NCBI GenBank assembly: GCA_013076295.1
Contig: RQOL01000466.1
Coordinates: 5,561,080-5,625,079, forward strand
Length of the DNA stretch: 64,000 bases
DNA from: Sanderia malayensis
Lineage: Eukaryota; Cnidaria; Scyphozoa; Semaeostomeae; Pelagiidae
Direction of reading: 5' to 3'
Of this stretch, positions 13,483 to 27,346 are shown piece after piece. Numbering within the stretch: the stretch's first letter is position 1; each line of letters opens with the position of its first letter. The translations under genes were made by a program, and so were the position numbers. Under the pieces are notes generated by a model. That model saw only the letters and a program-made list of their open reading frames with translations. It was not told the DNA's origin and made no database searches.

Positions 13483-13667
13483 CAGTCAAATCTGCATAGT
13501 TCGAACTCGTGTAATTCGAACTCTATCTAATTCGAACGAATTTCTCTGTCGCTTCAAGGATCACTAATGAACCAACTCTTATCAAATAAGCCTCTATAAT
13601 TCGAACTGTTTGTAATTCGAACATTTTCACGCTTCCCCAGGCTGTTCGAATTAGACAGAGTTGACTG
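13483..13667. mobile_element. Pogo/Tigger-like MITE
   Basis: A 185-bp element starting CAGTCAAATCTGCATAGTT and ending with an imperfect inverted copy (AGACAGAGTTGACTG), flanked on both sides by TA (13481-13482, 13668-13669). Inside, the motif AATTCGAAC recurs in both orientations. CAGT-type ends with a TA duplication fit the Tc1/mariner-pogo group. No transposase is present. Confidence 0.75.
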
Positions 13668-13736
13668 TATTTATCAAAACATCTCAACATTTAGGAATGA
13701 GGGTTGATCCTGTCTAAGCTCCCACAACACCACTGC

Positions 13737-14127
13737 TACCGTAAATCCTCGAATAAGCCCCCACGTTGGGGGCTTATTCGAGGAAAGCATAAGTGCAGAA
13801 TAATATCTTATTTCGAGAAAGCCCGCACAGGACAATAGCTACACAGTATTACTTCCTTTGACTGGTGACAAAAAAGCAAAAAGAAACGCGATTTTCGTGA
13901 TGATAAACAAATTATAATTTTTGTTAGATCTTCCACACAGCACTTTGTGAAAAAATTTTAGCTGATTGAGAAAATTATGTCGTCTTTTTGCTGTCAACCT
14001 TTGAGGAAAAAGCAAAACTTTGAAATAAGCGCCCCCCTCGAATAAGCCCCCCCCCTCGAATAAGCCCCCACCCAAAAATTCATTTTTGCAAATAAGCCCC
14101 CGGGGGCTTATTCGAGGATTTACGGTA
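13737..14127. mobile_element. MITE with TACCGTAAATCCTCGAATAA ends
   Basis: A 391-bp element with about 26 bp of perfect terminal inverted repeat (TACCGTAAATCCTCGAATAA then GCCCCC; mirrored at 14102-14127). Internal degenerate copies of the C-rich GAATAAGCCCCC motif lie at 14030-14100. It is noncoding. Only a TA could be a target duplication. Relatives with altered ends are at 27347-27649 and 31965-32337. Confidence 0.85.
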
Positions 14128-14752
14128 TGTTGTTCGGTAAGGTTTTCAAACATTGTGAAATACGACTCGGAAAATGAATTACGTCTTCCCGAGAGTTGTG
14201 GCGAGAGTTGTGGCCTTCCACAACTCTCAACTCTCCACCCACTTTCGTGATTGTGTCACGTGTTTAACTACGTACAATACAATACAGATAAAAGTATTAT
14301 ATTCATTCATAACTTTTCTTGCCGAGTCTAGTCTAGGAAAAACGACATATTTCAGTTTGAGTTGGACACAGATAAGTTAATTATCAATCATTTTACTCGT
14401 GAGTATATTATTAATCGACGCATATACCTTTTTAAAGCTGGTTTTCATTTTTGAGTCTTTGATTTAGAGTTTCCGCTGTGCTTTAATATCACCAAGCCAC
14501 GGTTACCTTAGGCCCTAGCTTACAACTCGAATGTTTGTTGTCGAGTAATGTGTGGCGTAAATACTTTGTGATAAAATTGATATCTCAACAATTGACATCT
14601 CTGCAAAGTAATCTCAACAAAGGAAGATTTCCATTTCTGAATTCTCTTAAATTTTTGCATCGAACTATTAAAGTACTTCTGTTGACCTCAAGGGATTCAA
14701 GTGTCGCCATCAATCTAACCACTTGAATGCTTATTCATAAACAGATAATAAA

Positions 14753-17700
14753 ATGGGAGATAATAATCATATAAAGATTATAAACCCACATCTGAGTGAA
14801 ATTCAAAAAGACCATTTTCATCATCTTGGATTTGATACTGGAAGTCAAAGTTTGAAGCAAGAATATGGCAACATTAAGGTGCTTTGCTTTGCTACTCTAA
14901 TTTCACCACAATTGCATTCCACGTCATTTCCTTGGGTAGTCAGGGTGATCTGATAATCAAGCTACTGAATTATGCAGTTGCTAGCCTGTAGATATGGCAA
15001 AAACCGGGGGCAAAACTTTCCCCTTCTCAAAGCGGCCTTGCCCGAAGAAGAGCGCGGATTTTAAATCTTAGTAATTATAAATTATTATTTTCATATTTTG
15101 TTCCAGTTTGTTTGCATTAGTGGAAGCAGTAGTAGAGTGCTGAAATTCGCCAAGTTTATTCAAACAATTTTGAATATAAATGAACAAGATGAATTGAAAG
15201 ACAGATGTCTCACTGATAGATATGCCATGTATAAAATTGGGCCTGTGTTGGCCGTCAGTGTAAGTATAGACTGACTATTAATCCACATTTGACCATGGTC
15301 AAACTTGTTACTTGCCTTGCTTGGTGTTTAATTTTAATTCATATTTTATTCGCTTTTCTGAACAGCACGGAATGGGTGTGCCATCTGCGACCATATTAAT
15401 ACACGAGCTTCTCAAACTCTTACACTACGCTGGGGCGAGTGACGTCACGTTCTTTAGAATGGGTACAAGTGGTGGTCTTGGTACGCAATATCACATTCTT
15501 TGCCTTTGTTCTGTTTTCAACTACGTTTGGACGCTTGATAATTTGAGCTTAACATCTCTACGACCTGCTTAGTGTGTTTTTTTCTTTTGGCAGGCTTAAC
15601 TCCAGGAACAGTGGTTGTTACAAAGCAAGCTGTTGATGGCTTACTGCGACCCTACCATCGACAGGTTCCCATTCTCCATCCGTTTTTAAAGTGCCGCTAC
15701 GGCTTCTTTTATTGGCTTAAAGTATAGAATCGAATGCGCTGATTCTGATACCGTTTATATTTTTTCGATCTGATGAGTAGTTGTTGAGTTACGAAGGTTT
15801 GCGTTCACACTTTCGTGTCTCACTTTTAGAAATGGGTCGAGTACGACTATGACATCATAGAGGTGCCCCGTTCATTTTCACCCGTTCATTTTCATAATTT
15901 TCAGACCTGAAGTCAGCGTACCGAGTTTTATTAAATTCACAAATGAAAAAAGCCGTAGGGACACTTTAACTATGCACACATCAATTCACTTTACTTGCGT
16001 ACCATCGCACTGACTTTTAGCTTCTCAACTTTAGCTTTTATATGACGTGGAACGTTTGAACATTTGTTTTAGATTGTACTCGGGAAAATTGTTGAATATG
16101 CTACTGATATCGGATCTGATCTTTCCGACGAGCTTGCTTCATATTCAGATGAAAACGAATTCCACTTCAATGTCGAACAAGGAAATACAATGTGTTGTGA
16201 TGACTTTTATGAAGGTGAACATAATGAACTAATGTTGCACTTGCATGATATTGAATATGTCTTCGGGGTTTATTTAATTTTTGAGTTTTCAGAAGGGGAT
16301 TACCAGAGAAGGGCTTTTAATAGAGGGCGGAGAATTATCAGAGAGGAGGGCTAACTATAGAGGGGCTTTTAGTAGAGGGCGGGGGGCCGGGGGCTTATTA
16401 AAGAGTTGCTTATTCGAGAGGAAGGCTTATTGGAGAGGGCTTTTAATAGAGGGCGGGGGCTTATTAGAGAGGGGGCTTACATCCCCAAAAATTTCGGACG
16501 GTTTAATTTCGGACGTTTAATTTTCGGACAGAAAATTTCGGACTGAAAAATCCTGATTTCGGACAATTTCGGACAAAAATTTCGGACAAAATGTAAAGAG
16601 ACTCGAAAGACTTTCGGATAGTATCTTCAAAGTTCATAACACAACATAACAATGAGATCTTCAACAAAACACACAACACTAATGATTGAGTACATGAATA
16701 CAGTTCTAGTTTGTATCAAAATCGAGGAAAGTCCTGACAATGAAACAGGGGAATTCTTAGATGAACCATTTCCAAACACAAAAGGAAATGAAACAGATAA
16801 CTTAAAGGAAGCTGAGCTGCTGCTAATCATGCTTGATGATGATCATATTGACGACGAAAATCAATCAAGCTAGTCAAATTATGAGAAGACTGCTATATTC
16901 GTATTGGATGCCTGAACGAAACGTTGACTCTGTTATGGAGTTTTTTGTTTGACCACACCCAGCATGCATTTTTAACTGATAGCTAACAAAACCAAGTATT
17001 TTCACACTTTCTTGCTATTTCTATTTCGTTTCTACATGTACAGGACATAGCAGTCACTTTCCAACTTTTTGCTTGGTCAATAAAACATATCGGAAGTATA
17101 AAGAAATATACTTCGCAACTTTTATATATAGTTTATTGGCAGTAAAATTTTCGGACGATAAAATTTTCGGATGCTAAAAATTTCGGACGGTTAAATTTTC
17201 GGACTGTATGTTTGTCCGAAAATTAAACCGTCCGAAATTTTTGGGGATTAATGTATTCGAGAGGAGGGCTTATTAGAGAGGGTTTTTCACAGAGGGCGGC
17301 GGCTTATTAGATAGGAGGCTTATTATAAAGGGACTTTTAATAGAGGGCAGGGGGTTTACGTTTAATGGAGAGTGGGGGCGGAATAAAATTCTTAGACAAA
17401 CCTCTTAGACAAATGTTTTTGTATGCTAACTGTAAAATATCTCTCACAAACTCTTATGGTGTAATCAATTACAATTTCATCATTGTTCATAATTTCAAAA
17501 GCAAAGGGAACAGAAAGCGGGGCTTAATTTAAAAGCTAATTTTGAAACGGGGAGTATATTGGAGGTGAGGGCTTAATAGAGCTTTTACGGCATACTATTT
17601 TATCCGATATGTTTGTATTATTATTAATTGTGATTCTTGATCATTTTGGACAAGGTCAAGGGAGATTGGATGGTGCCTTTTGTGATTACTCGCAAAAGGA

Positions 17701-17938
17701 GAAGTTAGAGTTTCTAAACAAAGCACATGCAAATGAAGTAAGGAATATTGAGATGGAGTCATTGGTTGTTGCATCACTTTGCCGCCGTGCGGGAGTAAAG
17801 GCTGCAATCGTTTGTGTTGTTCTTGTCGATCGTTTGAAAGATGATCAGGTCTTACTCACCAAAGAAGAATTAGATGAATTTCAAACACGACCATGGAGAC
17901 TTGTGGCTCATTACATCAAAAAACATGTTCCCAAGTAG
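14753..17938 (+). CDS. UPP: Uridine phosphorylase (6 exons, 296 aa)
   Basis: Pyrimidine salvage enzyme that splits uridine with phosphate into uracil and ribose-1-phosphate in the cytosol. Exons: 14753-14878, 15107-15259, 15366-15480, 15594-15664, 16073-16214, 17655-17938. Phases join to 296 codons plus stop, close to the 310 or so of animal UPP1. Recognisable blocks are the HGMG phosphate/ribose-binding region (start of exon 3), FFRMGTSGGLG (end of exon 3), the uridine-phosphorylase-type GRLDGAFCDYS (start of exon 6) and the EMESLVVASLCRRAGVKA nucleoside-binding helix. Exon 5 encodes a short acidic stretch before FYEGQGRLDG. The last intron is about 1.4 kb and filled with repeats. UPP1 and UPP2 cannot be told apart here. 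Confidence 0.92.
16281..17600. repeat. Nested repeat in last UPP intron (GGGCTTATTAGAGAGG family)
   Basis: The flanks of this block (16290-16480 and 17250-17600) are built from many degenerate copies of a GGGCTTATTAGAGAGG / CTTTTAATAGAGGGCGGGG motif. They look like two halves of one repetitive element split by the TTTCGGAC element at 16481-17248. The outer ends are not sharp, so limits are approximate. Confidence 0.6.
16481..17248. mobile_element. 768-bp TTTCGGAC inverted-repeat element
   Basis: Ends are inverted copies: the left begins ATCCCCAAAAATTTCGGACG, the right is its complement ending at 17248. Just inside both ends the octamer TTTCGGAC (or its complement) is iterated at short spacing (16490-16620; 17140-17240). 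Between them lies a 73-codon ORF (16652-16873) coding for an acidic peptide with no family I recognise. The element interrupts an older repeat inside the uridine phosphorylase intron. Confidence 0.75.
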
Positions 17939-19471
17939 GTTGAATTTATGAATAATTTATTCTTAATTTGTTATTTATTGTGAAATTTCAATAATGGTGT
18001 GTGTGTCGAGTTGTTGAATTCTCCATGGCTGCAGATTTTTGAATTTAGATTATGTATAACTGACGTAAGTCGTATATTGTCAATTGTAATGTGTGTCACT
18101 GAAGAGCAAATATTATTTCTCAGTCTATTTTTTGAATTGCTAATGTAAGACAAATGCAGATGGTCCCATTGTGATCCGAAGACCGAATTTAGTCAGGATT
18201 CGAGAGTGATGTTTCTATCATTTTCGAAAATTTGAAAATTTTTTAATCAGCACGATCGGGAGATGATCTGTATGACTGACTTTTCTTGTAATCAAAGATA
18301 CTGTTCTGAATTCAAGATAAATCATAATAATATATACTGAAATACAAGTTCTTAATCATGGCACTCCTACGTAAAAATGCCATGTCTTAAAGACAATATA
18401 ATATATTTAATTAGCTGTTCATTTTAGGCTAATTGCAATTTCTTCTTTCACCGATGACACCACAAAGAGCGCCATAAGTAAACTTATCAATCAAGTTATT
18501 TATCTGCACTAACTCTTTAATTTGTTTCATTATTTTTCAAATTTATGCTCTCAATCCATCCTTATTTTTTAATTTACTTGTGAAAATACAGCAAAGGAGT
18601 ATTTTATGATGACAATAATATTTACGACAATTGTGATGATTCTTGTCAAAGACGTGGAGTCTTTATTTGTTGAAAATTATTGACTATAGCACAGGTGGAT
18701 TTCACCATCTTAAGCTAAATTCATCAAAAATCTCAGCTATATAAATATTTATTTTCAAAGATTACTCTAAAATTTACTAATCAAAATTATTACATAAGTT
18801 GGAAAACAGCGATGAAGAAGACACATTGAAAGCTTTATTTGGCATTGATATGATATCTCTTATGAAGTAAGTGACACCGTGAAATTCAATCCTTGCTACT
18901 TGCAATTACCTTCAGTCATCTTGCTAATTTAATTTGTGATGAAAAAGATTCCTTATCAACAATTTGCCTGAAGAACTGTCCAAAGCTGTGAAAATGTTTC
19001 AGCACTGAGCTTAGTTAATTTTACTTGCGGAGAAAGAATTTAAAGCATAGTTTTTCACTTCTGAAATGATTGCATTGCCTACAGATTATGGCTAATCTTC
19101 TCGCCGTGCCGTATATATGACTAAACATGTCCTCAAGCAATTATTTGATTAACTTCAATTGCTTTGTTCACAACATGCTGACGTAACCCTGCTCGGTTTG
19201 ATCGTATGACAAGTCATGTGATAGGTTCTTCATCTTAACTCTGTCTGTTTTAACATCTCTTAATTATCAGGCATCTGGTTTTAACGAAGAAGAAAGATCA
19301 TTTTGCACGATGAATTGCTACTGCTAAGATAGTCATATTAAGTTTTCAAGGACTTTGTGGCCTACAACCGTTATCATCACTGTTTGGATTTCGTTGTTTA
19401 TAAAGAAACCTGATTTTGCGCAGAATTGCATTCAGCAAACCTATCAACAACAATTTAAGAAAGGGAAAGCA
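17939..19471. other. Spacer between UPP and the GPCR gene
   Basis: AT-rich DNA with no exon, RNA gene or transposon end that I can support. It should hold UPP 3' UTR and GPCR 5' sequence. The GPCR reading frame stays open without an ATG from 19355 to 19471, so an upstream spliced leader exon is possible. Confidence 0.4.
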
Positions 19472-20473
19472 ATGCTGCAAAGAAATGGAGTCTACTTTGG
19501 TTCATCAACAGATATATTTATCACATTCATGTACATTTTAGTCACGTTAATAAACTTTATCGGAAATGGAATCATCATGTACTTAATTATGAAGCATAGA
19601 CAGCTTCGTACACCAATTAACTATTTGTTGTTGAACCTCAGCATTTCCGATATACTGGCCGGCATCAGTATATATCCACATGTTTTTCTTAAAAACATAA
19701 GACAAATCTCAACTTCACCAAAGGACTTAAGAATACTTTGCAGCTTCACAGAAGGGTTGTCAGTTTATTTCATTGCTGTTGGAGTATCGTTATCAACATT
19801 AAGCGTCGTTTCACTTTACAGATACGTGCTTGTCCGATTCCCTTTGAGGGCACTGTGGACACATTCGAAACGAACCGTAAAGGTAATAATCACATCAGTT
19901 TGGATGACAAGCATAGTTGTGATATCACCGTCTGCAGCTACGTACAAGTATTCATCAAAACTTGATGCATGCATAAGAGATTGGCATGGCATGAATGCTG
20001 ATATATATCGAATACTTACATGGCTTTTGACGATCGTTCTGCCGTTGATATTTCTTATACATTGCTATCTTGCATTGAGGTTTGCACGTAGAGCAATATC
20101 ACGTAACAAGCAAGGCTGCAGTTATAATAGGCTGAGAATGATGAAAAGAAGTGAGCAGCTGGTTGCCATGCTTATTATTAATTTCGTCATATGCTGGACA
20201 CCCTTCTTTCTCTATTGGGGAATAGCTACATTCAGCTTGTCATTTCCACAGACATACGATGGACAAACTGAGATGCTTAAATGGGTTCACGTTACCATTT
20301 TGTTCTCAGCAGTACACAGCTCAGTGGATCCATTTTTATTTGCTGCAAGTAATAAAGAGATAAGAGAGAAGGCCAAAAAACTTCTTTGCAAGCCCTTTCT
20401 TGACGGGTATGCAAATACAGCTAGTGTTGTAAGACTGAGAGTGAAACGTCATCGAAATAATTTCACCATCTAG
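19472..20473 (+). CDS. Class A (rhodopsin-like) G-protein-coupled receptor, orphan
   Basis: Single-exon seven-transmembrane receptor of 333 aa from the first ATG; the frame is open upstream only from non-ATG codons. TM1 has the conserved GN pair (NFIGNGIIMYLIM), TM2 has LLNLSISDILAG, TM3 follows a conserved extracellular Cys (RILCSF), TM6 has CWTPFF and TM7 has SSVDPFLF. A second extracellular-loop Cys (LDACIRDW) can pair with the TM3 Cys. The usual DRY at the end of TM3 reads YRY, and NPxxY in TM7 reads DPFLF, both non-canonical. There is no TM7 lysine at the opsin position, so it is not a photopigment. The short tail is basic. The ligand is unknown; intronless orphan class A receptors are typical of invertebrate lineage expansions. 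Confidence 0.88.
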   Translation: MLQRNGVYFGSSTDIFITFMYILVTLINFIGNGIIMYLIMKHRQLRTPINYLLLNLSISDILAGISIYPHVFLKNIRQISTSPKDLRILCSFTEGLSVYFIAVGVSLSTLSVVSLYRYVLVRFPLRALWTHSKRTVKVIITSVWMTSIVVISPSAATYKYSSKLDACIRDWHGMNADIYRILTWLLTIVLPLIFLIHCYLALRFARRAISRNKQGCSYNRLRMMKRSEQLVAMLIINFVICWTPFFLYWGIATFSLSFPQTYDGQTEMLKWVHVTILFSAVHSSVDPFLFAASNKEIREKAKKLLCKPFLDGYANTASVVRLRVKRHRNNFTI

Positions 20474-20628
20474 CAATTTGGTAGTTTAGGCTTACTATCA
20501 CTTATTTTAAATCGTTTGCTATCAAAAATTACTATCATTTGTTTTAAATTTTTAATAAGGACAGGTGCTTCTAAACTATCAATTCAACGACATGGCTAGC
20601 ATTTAGCTCAATGCACTAGGCAACAACT

Positions 20629-20949
20629 CAGAGGCGGCACCACGGGGAGGACTGGGGAGGACATGTCCTCCCCAATATTTTCCAGGGCCGATTTTTCAAT
20701 TCGTCGAAATGCGAGGAGAAATATTTAGGGGGGGGGGGTTACGATGACACATGTGAAAAATTTTCAACAGATAAGATAAACAAGGAAATGAAAAAGACTT
20801 TTTGAATATACCGACCCTATACAGTACGGTATACTATACTATACAGCAAAGTCCAATTTTTCTAATGGGCGGGGCTTTCATAAAAATGGGCGTGGTCCTA
20901 AAAAATTTTCCCGGTCCTCCCCATTTTTTGAGGGCTGGTGCCGCCTCTG
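20629..20949. mobile_element. hAT MITE, family A (GAGGCGGCACC), copy 1
   Basis: A 321-bp element with inverted ends CAGAGGCGGCACC (20629-20641 and complement at 20937-20949) and a perfect 8-bp target duplication CAACAACT (20621-20628, 20950-20957). It carries the palindromic GGGGAGGACATGTCCTCCCC near the left end. A second copy, reversed, is at 46828-47158. End sequence and duplication length identify a hAT nonautonomous element. Confidence 0.93.
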
Positions 20950-20957
20950 CAACAACT

Positions 20958-21918
20958 TTATGCATGCATCTATTATTATGTATAATGCTATTTAAATTTG
21001 ATTTGATTTTATTATTTTGAAGCTGTAAAGAGTAATTGTATTGCTTAATTCGAAATTTATTGATTGACTTCTTGTTGCTTGTTGTCTAATGTTTTTTTAT
21101 TGTCATCGTTTTACTTCGACACGTCTCTTGGAAAAAGTCGTGACTTGATCACAAGGATACGAGGCACACACATGGGATCAGCAGGATCACACTTACGTTA
21201 GTTTCGTTTTACTTTTGTAAAAAGGTCCTTTGATAAACATTAATTTCTTTTTGCAGCAGCGACATGAAGATTATAGCCAATCGTTGTTTAAATGGTATTT
21301 CTTTTTTTATTTTTATTTAATTTATCTCTCAATGTTAAAGAAGAAAAATAGCTCAGAACACTGGTTTGTGGTCGCGATTATCAGACCCTTCTTAGGCCCT
21401 TTTACTTTTGATAGTCTCGTCTGCGAATAGTCAACTTCCTTGATAGATGTAATTTTTGTTGATTTAATTGAGTATTCGCCAGCCTAATAACCCATCAAGC
21501 ACCATTTTGTTGGTAAAAGATAAATCGTATACTACTTGGTTAAAATTTAACGAAGTTCTTTTGATGATAACGACTGATCTGACTGAAAGACAGGCAAACA
21601 AAACAGCTCCTCTTGCCCACTCTATCTCGTTTGAAACTTTTCTGTTCAACTTGCAATCTGCATTTAGCTCAAATCTGAGTTTAAGATGCCTAATAAAATC
21701 TGACGACATGATTATTTTTGTACTATAATCACGTGACACGTGGAATAATTTTCTTGGACATCTGCGTGTCCTTTCTATCTGCAGCCATCTCTCTTTAAAC
21801 CGTATCCAGCGTGACAGCATATTCTCAAAATAAAACCTGCTCGGAAAAATTTGTTTAACGTTACCCAATATTTCTCCTAGGTTAAAGAAGAATTATTAAT
21901 CTGGAAGATTTTTGAGAA
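20958..21918. other. Spacer upstream of coiled-coil gene
   Basis: No supported gene. A minus-strand open frame at 21464-21868 has no recognisable domain, and overlapping plus-strand frames exist. The 3' part probably includes promoter and 5' UTR of the gene starting at 21919. Confidence 0.4.
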
Positions 21919-23700
21919 ATGGATTTGGACGCCTTGAGAAGAAAACTCGTTATAGCTAACAAACAAATTTATGATTATCAGAATAAGATTCAAGAGCTGA
22001 ATGAGAAATTGGCATATGCAGTCAGTGAGCAACGATCGTCTGTATTTTTGCTTTGTGAACTCAGAAAAAGGCTGGACAAATTCAGAGAGGAAAGGGACTA
22101 TTTGAAAATCGAGAACGAAAGTCTGAGGATTGAACTGGAAAATACGAGAAAGAATAATAGCGAAGAAACACAGTTTTGTACTGAGGTAAGATTTCAAATT
22201 CTGTTGTTCACTTGTTTCGCAGTCTCGTCGAATTCTGTGCCTCAGATGACCATTCTCTATACAAGCTGTGAACACACACGCATCAACCAGTCGATTATTG
22301 TCCGCCTGTTTAGTGCACAACTTTTCGATGTTTCACGTTAATTTGCTTGCATTGTATCGTATTGTGTTGTATTGTATTGTGTTGTATTGTATTGTATTGT
22401 ATTGCATTGTATCGTATTGTAATGTATCGTATTGTATCGTATTGTATCGTATTGTATCGTATTGTATCGTATTGTATCGTATTGTATCGTATTGTATCGT
22501 ATTGTGTTGTATTGTATTGTATTGTATTGTATTGTATGTGTTGTATATATTGTATTGTATTGTATTGTATATATTGTATTGTATTTTATTTGTTTACTTT
22601 GTACAAGTCAGCGTGGACTTTTGTTTGACTTTGATTTTGTTTGTTTTAATTGTCTTTTAATGTTTTACTTTAATTCGTTAGTACGACAATTAATCGACAG
22701 CATGGACTATTTTTTGCAGCTGAATTCAAGTTGTCAATTAAGCACACCGCTGGAAAATGGTAGCTCTCAGGCTTCGAGTTGTTCTGCCTTTTCCTCACCA
22801 GCTCTATTAACACAGCACAAAGAATCGGTGAAGATTCATCAACTTGAAAGAGAACTTATGATAGCAAACCGTGAAAACAAGCAACTGAAAACGCACCTTC
22901 ATTGGTTATCGAGGCAATGCAGTAGCGAATCAATCGATGAAATGTACAAGAATGGCAGCTTTATGAGACGACAATTGAGTTTGGAAGAAGGTCAGAAAGT
23001 GTCAATCGGTGCTTTGAATTTATTGAAATCAGAAGCAGGTAATAACAGAAAAGATCACTTCAACCAACCCAATGCAAAGCCAGAGAGACATGGTGCCAAC
23101 AAAGATTGCAAGCCGATCAATATCATAACGAGGCTGAAAGCACTGAAGAGTATTTTATTGACAGCAAAGCAGAAGGTTAGAAATAACAACGAACTAAGTG
23201 ATACAATATTTCAATTATCTTTTCAAAATCTGAGGCACCCTTTTGAGCCGCAAAGCTATAGCAATTGGTCAAGTTCTGAAGGCTTTACAAGTTTATCATT
23301 ATCTGCATCGCTCGATAGAAGCAACAGAGAACATTACCCACAGGCACTGAAATTCGGCTTTCATTCACTTGAGGGTTATTCAATGACAGAAAATAACAAA
23401 GATAGCTTATATAATTCATCAGTTTATAGGCGACAAACATCGTCTTCTTCACCAGAAATTAATTTCATTTCTGATATGTACTCCACTACCACTACTCCGC
23501 CTGAGAATTCGTTATATCCAGACAGTTGTCTATTCAGACATCCAGTAGATCATACTAGACAGATGGAGTCATCAAGTCATCAATCGCATTGTATCAGTGG
23601 AACAGAAAGTAATCATCCGTCTCTTACTCATGTTGCTAATGAGAATCGCACATTTGAAGAAAGTACTAATGCTAATTATCAGGAGAATTTAATATCTTAA
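21919..23700 (+). CDS. Unrecognised coiled-coil protein (2 exons, 415 aa)
   Basis: Exons 21919-22185 and 22720-23700 join in phase 0 to 415 codons plus TAA. Residues about 1-85 form a charged, heptad-rich coiled coil (NKIQELNEKLAYA, then EERDYLKIENESLRIELE), and a second short coiled coil lies at about residues 119-142 (KIHQLERELMIANRENKQLK). The rest is Ser/Asn/His-rich and likely disordered, with SSSEGF, TSSSSPEI and TTTTPPEN stretches. There is no signal peptide or membrane segment, so a cytoplasmic scaffold or centrosomal/cytoskeletal role is possible but unproven. The intron contains a TATTGTATCG satellite. The open frame running through that satellite into exon 2 is spurious: the exon 2 acceptor TTTTTTGCAG precedes 22720. 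Confidence 0.75.
22346..22590 (+). repeat. TATTG/TATCG satellite in an intron
   Basis: A 5-bp TATTG array that becomes a regular 10-bp TATTGTATCG array in its centre (about 22400-22500), then degenerates to TATTGTATATA. Since 10 is not divisible by 3 and the array lacks stop codons in several frames, it yields long artefactual peptides rich in VLYCI. Confidence 0.95.
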
Positions 23701-25919
<2,219 letters not shown>

Positions 25920-26655
25920 GCATATTAATATATGCTGATCATTTTTCAACTTGGTGAGTAGCTGCACTATTGTTTGCTCTACTATGTCAGTAACTTGTCT
26001 TGTCAAACAGGTTAACCAATAAGTAGGTACTATTATGTTTACATGAAGATAATGCTGACTGAACCATCTATCATGAACAACTGTTGATAAGAAATCATTT
26101 CTTACTTTTCTCTTATGTATAATTTAGTTTGCTCAGCTATTTCATTTGTACTTATTAATGCTTTTTATGACCATCTTATATGTAAAAAACACCTTGAAGG
26201 ATTATAGTTCTCGAAGAGTTGTTTCTGAATCTTTCAAGTTCATGTCTACCATTCTTTACAAGTAATTTTCAGTAAGTAAGTAGATTAAAGCTTCCATAAT
26301 AAAGCAAGTCTTTAATTTTGAAGTACGTTATTGTATGTCTTGCAGCTGCCATTTGAAGGTCAGTAAAGTGCATTTGCTAATAATCATTTTGGATTCGTGT
26401 CTGTATTGTTCATTATGATCATCTCATAGTCATCTTTAATTAAGTTTTTCTGAAATCTGAGCTACAAAAAAGTCATTATTTTCAATTTGGTTTTTCTGGT
26501 AATATTTTCTGAAAGGCATTTCTGAAAAGCATATAACAGGGGATTGAATGTAGGTTCAGCAATGCAAGTAAATAAAAGTAAACCACAAAGCCTGGCTTGA
26601 AGTTTCTATTTATGGTAATACGAATTAGAGTGACATTGCAACAAGAGATCCAGCA
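25920..26655. other. Spacer after HP1
   Basis: AT-rich 3' flank of the HP1 gene. No gene, RNA or transposon end is visible. Confidence 0.4.
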
Positions 26656-27039
26656 TACTCTTTTGTGCTTAATTGTACGGGGGGTCATATTGCCTTTTTT
26701 AAGATTTTTCACCCTCCATAGCATTTTATAATGACCCCCCATTTTACAGAAATGTGAAAGTATGATCTAATCCCCCATTTTATTATCAACCCTCCAAATT
26801 AGGCTTTTTTAAATTTTTCAGAAAACAAAAATCGTTTAGCGCAAGGTCTTCTATAGTAATTTTATGTGCGAAAACGAATATCCACCCCTCCATTTTATTT
26901 TTACCCTCCCCCCATTTAACGGTTTATTTGCGATTTTTCCGGTTGGTCACTTTATTAAGACCACCCCACATTACGAAAATAAAAAAATGTCCACCCTCCC
27001 TGCTTATTTGACCCCCCTACAATTGAGCACAAAAGAGTA
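26656..27039. mobile_element. MITE with TACTCTTTTGTGCTYAATTG ends
   Basis: A 384-bp element whose ends are inverted over about 31 bp with two mismatches (left TACTCTTTTGTGCTTAATTG, right complement of TACTCTTTTGTGCTCAATTG). Inside are C-rich tracts ACCCCCC, TCCACCCTCCC and similar. Noncoding. TA may be the target duplication. Confidence 0.85.
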
Positions 27040-27346
27040 AGCCAAATGCAGTAAGAATCAACCTTGAACCCAGGACCACAATGTAGACAGTTGTAGGCCT
27101 GGACCCTGGTACCTACCTGACAATAATGCAATATATCCAAGTAACGTGCGTAACTATATTGATGCAATAAAGTAATTGAACGAATAAAGACCAGTTACGT
27201 TATAGATTATTACGACGTTTCGGTCTTGACCCGTTATCAAGTCAAACAAATGAAGGTCAAACGGTTATCAAGTTAGCCGTTTCTCACAATAATGGATTGT
27301 GATTGGCTACTCAATAACAATAGATAACAATTGGCTACTCAACTTA

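Noticed and set aside
14030..14110. Possible CRISPR-like array of C-rich repeats
   Set aside because: The repeats are degenerate copies of a MITE tip motif with no regular unique spacers, and the genome is animal.
21464..21868. 134-codon minus-strand open frame
   Set aside because: No domain, signal or splice support, and overlapping open frames on the other strand; probably chance in the promoter region of the coiled-coil gene.
22268..22719. Long open frames rich in VLYCI through 22268-22719, one of which runs on into the coiled-coil exon
   Set aside because: They are translations of the TATTG/TATCG satellite. A proper acceptor at 22719 and the phase match with exon 21919-22185 show the array is intronic.
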